Assembly (NCBI GenBank): GCA_021531795.1
Contig: JADYUL010000002.1
Location: forward strand, 309,987 to 373,986
Length of the DNA stretch: 64,000 nucleotides
Reading direction: 5' to 3'
Origin: Lacrimispora saccharolytica
GTDB taxonomy: Bacteria; Bacillota; Clostridia; Lachnospirales; Lachnospiraceae
Position 1 is the stretch's first letter. Each line of letters opens with the position of its first letter. Of this stretch, positions 1-9,463 are shown piece by piece. The notes beneath the pieces are model-generated. The model worked only from the letters and a program-made list of their open reading frames with translations, was not told the origin of the DNA and ran no database searches. Made by a program: the position numbers and the translations under genes.

Positions 1-290
1 TATAACCCAAGCTCTGTGGCCCATCTTATTACCCTATCCAATTTGTCAATCAGAGCGTTTTTGCCGGCGTCATCGGACAGGAAATATTCACTTGATACAG
101 AATCAGACAGGGTAATTATTACCCCGTCTGACTTTTTCTCAATCACTATTGCTTCCAGGTCGCTTCTGTCTGCATTTTCCCACGACACAAGCTCAGTGAA
201 CACAGGATTCACATCAGCGCCGAGATAATCCTTAGGCAGGCACCTGGAATTCAGGTGGATCATACCATGCTTATCATATAGAGTCTTCAT
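1..290 (-). CDS. Partial uncharacterised protein (C-terminus off window)
   Basis: An open frame starts with ATG at 290 and runs off the left edge without a stop (96 codons visible). It begins 2 bp after the stop of the GH9 cellulase gene, with a GGAGA ribosome-binding site 8 nt before the ATG, so it is the last visible gene of the rluF-ligA-metA-cellulase operon. The visible N-terminus (MKTLYDKHGMIHLNSRCL) is soluble and charged, with no signal peptide. I do not recognise the family. A plus-strand ORF over the same bases is taken to be a shadow, because this frame has a ribosome site and operon context. Confidence 0.6.
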   Translation of the reverse strand, partial: MKTLYDKHGMIHLNSRCLPKDYLGADVNPVFTELVSWENADRSDLEAIVIEKKSDGVIITLSDSVSSEYFLSDDAGKNALIDKLDRVIRWATELGL

Positions 291-292
291 AG

Positions 293-2701
293 CTAGTCTC
301 CATTAATCATGGTGCTGAGCAGGTAGATAAGAGGTGAATTCCAGTAAATCGTGACCTCGTTTGTCGAATAGCTCTGCTCATTGTCAACATAGCACTTGGC
401 AGGACTTACACCCTGAAGTGTGGACTTGGCGAACGGATCCTCAATGTTCTTGTTGGGACCTCCCGCAACCATACCGGGAAGGGCATACTGCTTTACTATC
501 GCAACTCTGTGATGCGGATGCTCGGTTCTGACTGTACCGTAGCCCGTAACATAGCTTTGTGACAGGGTATTGGCTCCGAGCAGATAGCTTAGCTGCTGGT
601 AAGCCTTGTTCTTGTCTCCGCCGTTCACAGCGACACTGTCAAGGATCATTCTTGCCCTGTTAAGTACATCCATGTTGCTGCCCCAGATATAGTCCTCGCC
701 CAGATCACACATGTATCCGTCTGAATCAATAAAGCCTGTCAGCTCCTGTGCCCTGTTCTTAAGGTGTTCACTGATTAGCTTCACATACTTCTCGTCCTGC
801 TTAGACTTATCCATACTGAGATATGCTCTATTTCCATAGCTTGAAACATCTGCCCAGCCATAGCCATCCTTGACATACTGATCAAGGATGCTTCTGTAAT
901 ATTTCGCATAAGTCTCATCACCCGTTGCAGAATAGAGCTCCACAGATGCCCAGTATCTCTCATCCGGGTCACGCATGTCAGGATATTCTCCGGTAACGAT
1001 ATCATCCGGATTCTTAAATCCCTGTCCGACCGGTGCCGTCTCCAGATACTTCCATGCCTTCTTAGCTGCCGAAAGACAATTACTTGCAAACTTAGGTTCA
1101 ATATCCTTATATATTACCGAAGCCTTGGCCATTACAGCCGCGAAATCAGCTGTTGCGGTATTACTGATGGGTGAAAGGACAAGTTCCTCCGTCTCCTCCT
1201 CGGGCATAACGAAGCCCGGGAATTCCCTACAGGTGATCTTATGATATACACCGCCGCTTGCTTCATCCTGCATCATAAGCATCCAGTCAAGCTCATATTT
1301 AGCCTCATCAAGAATATCCGGAATACCGTTACCGCTCTCCGGGATATCCATTGAATCGCCCCACTTGCTATCCCACAGCTCACGTGCATCCTCATATGCA
1401 AGGAACAGATCAGCCACAGTTACGGCGCCGGGAACAACATATCTTCCATAGTCGCCCGCATCATGCCATCCGCCGATTATCTTCTTCTTATTATTCGTTC
1501 CGTGGATTGTCGCCTCCCCTGTATGGCAAGGCTTGTGGGCGTAGCTTCCCGCATACTTTTCCTCAATCTCGATTCCACATCTCTGTGTATAGAGGAACCT
1601 GAAAGCATCCTTTAGCAGGTCGTTGTATACCTTATCGTCTACCTTAAACTCGTATGACGAATCTGTCGCATCTTCTATTCTGTAGGTGCCTTCTTCCTTC
1701 ACTGCGGAAAAATCGCCCCTGACTACATTTTCTCCGGCTCCCCTGGAATAGACCTCAGTATCATATTTGCCTTCAAAGCAGGTCTTCCCACTCTTAACAT
1801 CCACTACCTTAAAGCTGTCTCCAAGCTTAGAACTGTTGCTCATTGCTATTTTTACAGAATCTTTGAGGTAACCAACCTGATTTATATTTATACTCACTGT
1901 ATGATCCTCCACAACCGCTTCCTTTATTCCCGAAGCGTCAACAAGTTTAAGTGATACATCATCTATTCGTACAACATGTTCTCCTAACTCATCCGCTCCC
2001 TCCGGAGTTCCAAGATTAAAGCACAGTCTCGGTGCCGGATCAGAGCCTTCCTCCATAGTGAAGGTAGTACTGTAGGTATTCATATTCTCGTCTATATCCT
2101 CAAACACATCTACATAGGCGTGATAATCTCCGCCGTTAATCTGAATACGTGCTTCAATATTTCTGGGCTTGTCAGAGCTCATCTTAAAGGAGAATTCATA
2201 TACTCCGCCGTTCTTAAGTTCAAAGCCGTCATAGAAGGCCTGAACGGCATAGTTAACATTGCCGGAATTGGTAATACTTACCTTACCTTCACCTCCCGGA
2301 GCCGTAAATACACAATTGCCGCCCTTAGCAGTGTATGTACCCCAGTGAGCCATATCACTGTGAAAGTCACCGTTGTCAAGAAGGTTCTCATTAATTACCA
2401 AGCCCGAAGAAATCCCCGATGAGTCCGTCTCAGAATTGTCGTTCTCATCTTCTGTTTCATTCTCTTCATCGGATACAGCTACAGCTTCATCAGATGGAGC
2501 TGTATCATCCTGCATAAGTTCTGACGCCAGATCTTCTTCATTTACACTCGTCTCACTCTCTGACCCATTCGTCTGATTCTTATCTGCAGCATCGTCCGCA
2601 GACGCACAGGCACACAGATTAAATGCAAGCACCAATATCAGAAATATAGATACTGTTTTTCTTAATCGTTTAAGTAACATGTTAACCCAATCCCCATTCA
2701 T
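293..2701 (-). CDS. GH9 cellulase (endoglucanase), lipoprotein with CBM4/9-like and CelD_N domains
   Basis: Probable surface-anchored endo-beta-1,4-glucanase of 802 aa. Residues 8-32 form a lipoprotein signal ending in LCA-C (29-32), followed by an acidic/Ser linker to about residue 95. Residues 103-255 look like a CBM4/9 carbohydrate-binding module (DNGDF at 109-113). Residues 268-345 are the Ig-like CelD_N domain, and residues 358-800 the GH9 catalytic domain. The GH9 landmarks are the Asp pair in GWHDAGDYGRY (411-421), the HHR motif in TEHPHHR, and the C-terminal acid Glu in NEVTIYWNSPL (Glu at about 782). Members cleave cellulose or mixed-linkage glucan with inversion. ATG 2701 and ATG 2680 (MLLKRLRK) are both possible starts. 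It lies 10 bp behind metA in an otherwise housekeeping operon. Confidence 0.93.
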   Translation of the reverse strand: MNGDWVNMLLKRLRKTVSIFLILVLAFNLCACASADDAADKNQTNGSESETSVNEEDLASELMQDDTAPSDEAVAVSDEENETEDENDNSETDSSGISSGLVINENLLDNGDFHSDMAHWGTYTAKGGNCVFTAPGGEGKVSITNSGNVNYAVQAFYDGFELKNGGVYEFSFKMSSDKPRNIEARIQINGGDYHAYVDVFEDIDENMNTYSTTFTMEEGSDPAPRLCFNLGTPEGADELGEHVVRIDDVSLKLVDASGIKEAVVEDHTVSININQVGYLKDSVKIAMSNSSKLGDSFKVVDVKSGKTCFEGKYDTEVYSRGAGENVVRGDFSAVKEEGTYRIEDATDSSYEFKVDDKVYNDLLKDAFRFLYTQRCGIEIEEKYAGSYAHKPCHTGEATIHGTNNKKKIIGGWHDAGDYGRYVVPGAVTVADLFLAYEDARELWDSKWGDSMDIPESGNGIPDILDEAKYELDWMLMMQDEASGGVYHKITCREFPGFVMPEEETEELVLSPISNTATADFAAVMAKASVIYKDIEPKFASNCLSAAKKAWKYLETAPVGQGFKNPDDIVTGEYPDMRDPDERYWASVELYSATGDETYAKYYRSILDQYVKDGYGWADVSSYGNRAYLSMDKSKQDEKYVKLISEHLKNRAQELTGFIDSDGYMCDLGEDYIWGSNMDVLNRARMILDSVAVNGGDKNKAYQQLSYLLGANTLSQSYVTGYGTVRTEHPHHRVAIVKQYALPGMVAGGPNKNIEDPFAKSTLQGVSPAKCYVDNEQSYSTNEVTIYWNSPLIYLLSTMINGD

Positions 2702-2711
2702 TTTATTTTAG

Positions 2712-3638
2712 TTACTCCTTCCAATCGGCCTGCTCAAGGTCATAGAAGGTTGCCTGATATACATAATAATTAAGCCAGTTAGTGTATAATAGCTGGCCCG
2801 CACTTCTCCAGTTAACCACAGGCTCCTTAGTCGGGTCGTCATCGGGGAAATAATTAACCGGTATCTTAGGATTCATTCCCTTGCTAAGGTCTCTGTAGTA
2901 TTCCTGAGACAGTGTATCCCTGTCATATTCCGCATGGCAGGCAATAAAGAATTTTCTTGAATCCGTAGTCTTAACTATGGCCACTCCCGCCTCGTCAGAA
3001 TAAGCCATAAGTTCAAGCTCCGGAACTGATGCGATTTTCTCAGGAGCAATACCCATTGCACGTGAGTGCGGCGCATAGAAAATGTCATCAAAGCCTCTAA
3101 ACAGTGGCGAAGTCGGCTTCAGCACCTTGTGTGCATATACGCCGGACAGCTTCTCTTCCCTGTCGAAGCGCTCCAGACCATAGTGATGATAGAGTCCGGC
3201 AAAGCATGCCCAGCACAAATAAAGGGTGCAGTGAACATGTCTCTCCGCCCAGTCCATAATCTTGGTAACCTCTTCCCAATATGCTACATCCTCAAACTTC
3301 ACATAATCGAGAGGCGCGCCGGTGATTATCATTCCGTCGTATTTCTTATCCTTAATCTTGTCAAAGGTCGTGTAGAACACATCAAGGTGGGACGCATCCA
3401 CATGTGTGGGCGTATAACTTGATGTCTGTAAAAATTCAACGTCCACCTGAAGAGGGCTGTTGGATAATTTACGAAGCAGCTGAGTCTCCGTGACCTCCTT
3501 GTTGGGCATCAGATTAAGCATCAGTACCTTAAGGGGTCTGATGTCCTGGTGCAAAGCACGAAACTCAGTCATAACGAATATATTCTCATTCTCAAGCACT
3601 GCCTGCGCAGGCAGAGAATCCTTGATTTTTATTGGCAT
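2712..3638 (-). CDS. metA: Homoserine O-acyltransferase MetA (probably acetyl-CoA dependent)
   Basis: Cytosolic enzyme that acylates L-homoserine, the first committed step of methionine synthesis. Its 308 aa match the usual MetA length. The nucleophile Cys142 lies in LCWACFAG and the His235/Glu237 pair in ACHAEYDR, the numbering known for this family. Residue 111, which in characterised MetA proteins separates succinyl users (Gly) from acetyl users (Glu), is Asp here (TGAPLDYV). The acidic residue suggests acetyl-CoA, but this is inference. The gene has a GGAGGAATT ribosome site, starts 8 bp after ligA and ends 10 bp before the cellulase gene. Confidence 0.95.
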   Translation of the reverse strand: MPIKIKDSLPAQAVLENENIFVMTEFRALHQDIRPLKVLMLNLMPNKEVTETQLLRKLSNSPLQVDVEFLQTSSYTPTHVDASHLDVFYTTFDKIKDKKYDGMIITGAPLDYVKFEDVAYWEEVTKIMDWAERHVHCTLYLCWACFAGLYHHYGLERFDREEKLSGVYAHKVLKPTSPLFRGFDDIFYAPHSRAMGIAPEKIASVPELELMAYSDEAGVAIVKTTDSRKFFIACHAEYDRDTLSQEYYRDLSKGMNPKIPVNYFPDDDPTKEPVVNWRSAGQLLYTNWLNYYVYQATFYDLEQADWKE

Positions 3639-3646
3639 AATTCCTC

Positions 3647-5596
3647 CTACATACCCAGGTATTCTCTGTTGAAATCCTCCTCGGAAATAATACGAACACC
3701 CAGTTCCTTGGCCTTCTTATTTTTGGACGAGGTCGAAGCAACATCATTATTAATCAGGCATTCGCACTTGGCGGATACGCTGCCCGTAACCTTACCGCCC
3801 AGACTCTCAATCTTCGCCTTCAGTTCATCTCTGTTGGCATAGGTATTGAGACTGCCGGTGATAACGAAGCTCCTGCCATTCACCATATCATTGCTTCTGT
3901 CGACCTTCACTTCCTCAAGCCTAAGTTCTTTAAGTATATCACAGAATAGTTTTTTATTCTTCTCTAAAGAAAAATAATCCACTATACCTTTTGCCAATAT
4001 TTCGCCGATACCTTCAACCTCTGATAGTTCATCAGCATCCGCATTAATGATATATTCCGGATTGTATTCGAAATGTCTGCAGATCACCTTGGCATTGGCA
4101 ACACCAATTCCCGGAATCCCAAGGGCATAGAGCACCCTCGGCAGTGTTGTGTTCCTTGATGCCTCAATAGAATCTATCATCTTCTCATATGACTTTTCAC
4201 CAAAGCCTTCAAGAGCTACTATCACGTCCTTATGATCACTCAGTTTATACAAATCCGTAAAATCACTGAGAATACCCGTGGCGAGCAATTTTTCCAAAGT
4301 ATTCTCACTTATGCCCTCCATATTCATGGCGTCCCTGCTTGTAAAAAGCGCGAAGGACTTAATCTGCTTGGCAGGGCAGTCAGGATTGGTACAATTGAGT
4401 GTCCAAGCCATCGAATCCTTGATAAGTTTCGTCTCACCGCCGCAGGCAGGACAGGTGCCGGGAATCGTAAAATTACCCGAGCGCGTCAGGTTCTGTGCAA
4501 TCTGCGGAATAATCATGTTGGCCTTGTAGACTGTGATATGGTCGCCTATTCCAAGTTTGAGTTCGCGGACAATGCTTACGTTGTGGACAGAGGCTCTGGA
4601 CACAGTGGTACCCTCAAGCTCAACGGGATCAAATATTGCCACGGGGTTAATAAGACCTGTTCTGCTGGGGCTCCATTCAATCTGTCGAAGAACGGTCTCC
4701 CTGATTTCATCCTGCCACTTGAAGGCGATGGAATTGCGTGGGAACTTGGCAGTTCTGCCCAGACTCTCTCCGTATGCAATGTCATCATAGGTAAGCACCA
4801 GACCATCCGAGGGAATGTCATATTCTGTGACCAGTTTCGAATAATTCTCGATTTCTTCAAGAATATTGCTGCTGTCAACCCTCACATAATGAACCACATC
4901 GAAGCCCTGCTTCTTAAGGAAATTAAACTGGCACTCTATGCTGTTATTAAAGTCTTCATCCGCGGCCTCAACCAGACTGAAGGCGTAGAGATAAACGTTT
5001 CTCTTAGCAGTTATTTCATTGTTCAGCTGACGTACCGAACCGGAGCATAGGTTTCTGGGATTCTTGTATTTGGCATCAGCATCCTCTATTTCCGAGTTAA
5101 TCTTTTCGAAATCCGAGTATTTAATTACAGCCTCGCCTCTAAGAATAAGTCTGCCTTTGTAGCTTATTTTATGCGGAACATTCTTAAATACCATGGCATT
5201 GGCGGTAATCACTTCACCCACCTCGCCGTTGCCTCTTGTTACAGCCTTTTTGAGTCTGCCATCCTCGTAGGTGAGGACAATGGTAAGTCCGTCAAGCTTA
5301 AAGCTAAGCAGACCTTCCTTATCTCCAAGCCAATTCTTAAGCTCCTCTCTGTCCTTAGTCTTACCAAGAGATAGCATGGGCTTGTCATGACGCTCCTTGG
5401 GAAGCTCGTCTACAGAGCTGTAGCCGACATTGACAGTCGGTGAATCAGACATTGTGATACCGGTACTCTCCTCCAGTTTCACAAGCTCGTCATAAAGAGC
5501 ATCATATTCATAGTTGCTCATTATCTCCCTGTCTTCGGCATAATATGCCTTATTAGCTTCATTCAGTTTATCAATTAATTCACGCATTCTGTTCAT
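3647..5596 (-). CDS. ligA: NAD-dependent DNA ligase LigA
   Basis: Seals nicks in replication and repair using NAD+. The 649 aa are slightly short for the family (about 660-670). Visible in order: NAD-binding domain Ia with AYYAEDREIMSNYEYDALYDEL (15-36), the adenylated Lys100 in SFKLDG, the OB domain, a four-Cys zinc site (CPACG and, further on, CTNPDC), helix-hairpin-helix repeats (LGIPGIG, VEGIGEILA) and a C-terminal BRCT domain from about residue 570 (SFVITGSLNTYANRDELK). It sits between rluF (13 bp upstream) and metA. No strong ribosome site is seen before the ATG, so translational coupling to rluF is possible. Confidence 0.97.
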   Translation of the reverse strand: MNRMRELIDKLNEANKAYYAEDREIMSNYEYDALYDELVKLEESTGITMSDSPTVNVGYSSVDELPKERHDKPMLSLGKTKDREELKNWLGDKEGLLSFKLDGLTIVLTYEDGRLKKAVTRGNGEVGEVITANAMVFKNVPHKISYKGRLILRGEAVIKYSDFEKINSEIEDADAKYKNPRNLCSGSVRQLNNEITAKRNVYLYAFSLVEAADEDFNNSIECQFNFLKKQGFDVVHYVRVDSSNILEEIENYSKLVTEYDIPSDGLVLTYDDIAYGESLGRTAKFPRNSIAFKWQDEIRETVLRQIEWSPSRTGLINPVAIFDPVELEGTTVSRASVHNVSIVRELKLGIGDHITVYKANMIIPQIAQNLTRSGNFTIPGTCPACGGETKLIKDSMAWTLNCTNPDCPAKQIKSFALFTSRDAMNMEGISENTLEKLLATGILSDFTDLYKLSDHKDVIVALEGFGEKSYEKMIDSIEASRNTTLPRVLYALGIPGIGVANAKVICRHFEYNPEYIINADADELSEVEGIGEILAKGIVDYFSLEKNKKLFCDILKELRLEEVKVDRSNDMVNGRSFVITGSLNTYANRDELKAKIESLGGKVTGSVSAKCECLINNDVASTSSKNKKAKELGVRIISEEDFNREYLGM

Positions 5597-5609
5597 GATT
5601 TAACACCCA

Positions 5610-6353
5610 TTATCTTCCTGAAAGTCTATACAGTTCATTCAGTTCGTCGCCGGTAATCCTTCTGCTGCTTCCCGTAGCAAGTTTTCCCAGTCTGATATTC
5701 AGTACTCTAATTCTTGTTAACTTAATTACTTTAAGATCGAAACACTCGCACATTCTTCTAATCTGTCTGTTGAGACCCTCGGTCAGCACAATATTGAAGG
5801 TAGTCGTATTGTCGCTGTTATAAATAATATTAAATAATCTGCAGGGCTTTGTTGTCCTGTCAAGTTCACTAATATATATACCTTCCTTCATTTTATCACA
5901 TATATCTTTGGTAAGCCTTCCGTTAACCTTAACAACATATTCCTTCTCGTGACCGTTAGCTCCCCTCATCATGGAATTTATCAAATCTCCGTCATTGGTT
6001 AACAGAATAAGTCCTTCCGAATCCTTATCAAGCCTCCCCGCATAGGTCACTCTCTGAGGATAATCTATCAGCTCATTGATTGTAATTTCGGCATGTTCAT
6101 CCCTCTCGCTGCAGGTAACTCCCTTAGGCTTATTAAAAGCGAGAACAACCTTCTCTTTTGCGAGTGATACCGGTATATTATCAACCATTACAGAATCGTT
6201 TTCTGTGACGGTTGCTCCGAGAATTGCTATACTACCGTTAATCCTTACTCTTCCCTGTTCAATTAATCTGTCTGCCTCGCGCCTCGAGCAGGTGCCACAC
6301 ATAGCGATGAATTTGTTTAATCTTATTTTCTCTACAGACATATCTTTATCCAT
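5610..6353 (-). CDS. rluF: 23S rRNA pseudouridine synthase, RluF/RluB type
   Basis: Isomerises uridine to pseudouridine in 23S rRNA. The 247 aa contain an N-terminal S4 RNA-binding domain (about residues 9-60, with RREADRLIEQGRVRING) followed by a RsuA-type catalytic domain with the catalytic Asp109 in AGRLDKDSEGLILLTN. NRQIRRMCE near residue 200 and HEKEYVVKV are typical, and the overall pattern is closest to RluF. It is the first gene of the operon that continues with ligA, metA and the cellulase. ATG 6353 has only a weak GGGAT site; the in-frame ATG at 6341 (MSVEKIRL) is an alternative. A terminator hairpin lies just upstream. Confidence 0.9.
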   Translation of the reverse strand: MDKDMSVEKIRLNKFIAMCGTCSRREADRLIEQGRVRINGSIAILGATVTENDSVMVDNIPVSLAKEKVVLAFNKPKGVTCSERDEHAEITINELIDYPQRVTYAGRLDKDSEGLILLTNDGDLINSMMRGANGHEKEYVVKVNGRLTKDICDKMKEGIYISELDRTTKPCRLFNIIYNSDNTTTFNIVLTEGLNRQIRRMCECFDLKVIKLTRIRVLNIRLGKLATGSSRRITGDELNELYRLSGR

Positions 6354-6365
6354 TATCCCTTAGTT

Positions 6366-6396
6366 ACAAAAAGGTTGCCCTTTCGGACAACCTTTT
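6366..6396 (-). terminator. Rho-independent terminator after gdhA
   Basis: A 9-bp perfect stem (6369-6377 with 6388-6396, AAAAGGTTG/CAACCTTTT) extends inward by two more pairs around a short loop and is followed on the minus strand by a T-run. It lies about 130 bp beyond the gdhA stop and 13 bp before the rluF start, so it probably ends gdhA transcription. The rluF promoter would then have to lie in or very near it. Confidence 0.7.
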
Positions 6397-6524
6397 ATTC
6401 CAGTTCTAGAAACCATTATATGAACTGCCATATTTTATGTCAAGAAAATCACGCTTACAATTACCTATCTTGCAGTGATTATTTCCACAAAAATCCCATT
6501 GGGATCCTTTTCCTGACGCAAGTA

Positions 6525-7958
<1,434 letters not shown>

Positions 7959-8033
7959 TTATTTGATAGTAGCACGTTGTATACAATTATGCAACTACTT
8001 TTTCATAAAACCCAATCCTTACCGGTTCAGTTA

Positions 8034-9308
8034 CTACTCAAGGAATTCGCTCTTGATATAAGCAGTCTTTCCCTTGTAATTAATCTTGGTCCAACCGTCA
8101 GACTGTTTGCTTACGATTTCAACTGTATCACCTGCGTACAATGTTGCCAAAGCTTCAGAATCTGTACTTGCCTTGCTTCTGACTCTTACCGACTCCTTCA
8201 CCTTGCCCGTGCCGGATGAAGGCGAATTCAAAACAGCTTCACTGTCGTCCTCATCATCTGTCTCTGCTGCACTCTCGGTATCGGCTTCAGTTTCATCCAT
8301 AGTCTCGACCTCAGCGGGCTCTAAGAATTCCGTCTTAATATAGGCTTCCTGTCCCTCATAGATAATCTCAGACCAGCCATTCAACTTCTCTTCCACGAGC
8401 TCATATTCTGCTCCGGCATCAGCTCTTCCAAGCTTATCAGCCTTCTCACTGTCGGAAGCTCTGACGTTAACAACGGTAGTTGTCTTAACAGTCTTCACTT
8501 TAGCAGTCTCTTCTTCATTGGAGATTTCAGGAGTAATTACAGGCTCATCCTCGACACCTGTCTCAGCCTTGGCAAGTTCATCTCCTACCTCAACCTTCAT
8601 CTGACTGGTCAGATTCTGCATAAAATATCCCAAATCGGGATTGGATTCAATAATCTCATTGTACTTAACATTAACAGTATTGCTTAAGTCCACAACGTCA
8701 TCCTGAACGGAGAGAACCTTGCAGTACTCAACTATACTTTCATCCTGTGTATCCTCATTGATGTAGTAAGAACCATTTTCATCCTTGCATACATACCATA
8801 CATTCAGTGCCGGGATCTGTTCCTCAAAGCCCTTCAGAACAACCTCATAATACACATATACAAGATAAGAATCCTCTGTCGGACCTTTCTTGGTATAACA
8901 GGTGATTACCGGATAAGACTGAACATATTCAGACTTCTTCTCAATTACAATTCTCTCCTTCTCATCAATACCCTTACGAAGTGAGCTTGCAGTCAGTACA
9001 TCTCCTGATGCAATTGAATTATAATACTTCTTCATAAGTTCATTGATCTCAGGATAAGCATCTGTTTCGAGCGGAGTCTGTTCAATCACCACTTCTGAGG
9101 TATCTGTTGTTTCAACGGTCTGAACAACAGCTTCCTTCACCTCAGTCGACTTGCCTGCCAGGAAATTGGTAATAACAATTGCTGCAGCGATTGCTACAAC
9201 AAAAATCACAACAACCAGCAGAATCTTCCTATTCTCCTTCATCAACGCGAATACATCTTCGAACCATTCCAGGATTCTGTTCCTTGTATTCTTCCATTTC
9301 TTAGCCAC
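8034..9308 (-). CDS. Membrane-anchored protein with two C-terminal bacterial SH3 domains
   Basis: From GTG 9308 the protein is 424 aa: a short basic cytoplasmic N-terminus, one transmembrane helix at about residues 30-55 (LLVVVIFVVAIAAAIVI), a globular extracellular region (roughly 90-235), an acidic linker, and two SH3b repeats of about 60 aa. Each repeat ends in a near-identical sequence (AYIKTEFLE and AYIKSEFLE). SH3b domains usually bind peptidoglycan, so a cell-surface role is inferred. GTG is chosen because AGGAG stands 7 nt before it; the longer ORF would run into the tRNA-Arg gene, which ends only 15 bp upstream. No catalytic domain is seen. Confidence 0.85.
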   Translation of the reverse strand: MAKKWKNTRNRILEWFEDVFALMKENRKILLVVVIFVVAIAAAIVITNFLAGKSTEVKEAVVQTVETTDTSEVVIEQTPLETDAYPEINELMKKYYNSIASGDVLTASSLRKGIDEKERIVIEKKSEYVQSYPVITCYTKKGPTEDSYLVYVYYEVVLKGFEEQIPALNVWYVCKDENGSYYINEDTQDESIVEYCKVLSVQDDVVDLSNTVNVKYNEIIESNPDLGYFMQNLTSQMKVEVGDELAKAETGVEDEPVITPEISNEEETAKVKTVKTTTVVNVRASDSEKADKLGRADAGAEYELVEEKLNGWSEIIYEGQEAYIKTEFLEPAEVETMDETEADTESAAETDDEDDSEAVLNSPSSGTGKVKESVRVRSKASTDSEALATLYAGDTVEIVSKQSDGWTKINYKGKTAYIKSEFLE

Positions 9309-9323
9309 TAGACTTCTCCTATA

Positions 9324-9395
9324 TGTGCCCGACAGGAATCGAACCTGCATTAAAGGCGTCGGAGGCCTCCGTTCTATCCATTAGACTACGGGCAC
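9324..9395 (-). tRNA. tRNA-Arg (anticodon CCG)
   Basis: The minus strand folds into a full cloverleaf: acceptor GTGCCCG with CGGGCAC, D-arm around AATGGAT, anticodon stem GAGGC/GCCTT with loop CTCCGAC (anticodon CCG, reading CGG), and T-arm GCAGG/CCTGT with loop TTCGATT. The discriminator is A and no CCA is encoded. It lies immediately upstream of the SH3-protein gene on the same strand. Confidence 0.97.
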
Positions 9396-9463
9396 GTGGC
9401 CCCATTGGGCACCGTAAAATATTACGAAAATGTTACAACCTACATATATTACCATAGCTTGAG

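Noticed and set aside
4232..5050. 272-aa plus-strand ORF
   Set aside because: It lies fully antisense to ligA, has no ribosome site and no recognisable domain, and the ligA frame is unmistakable.
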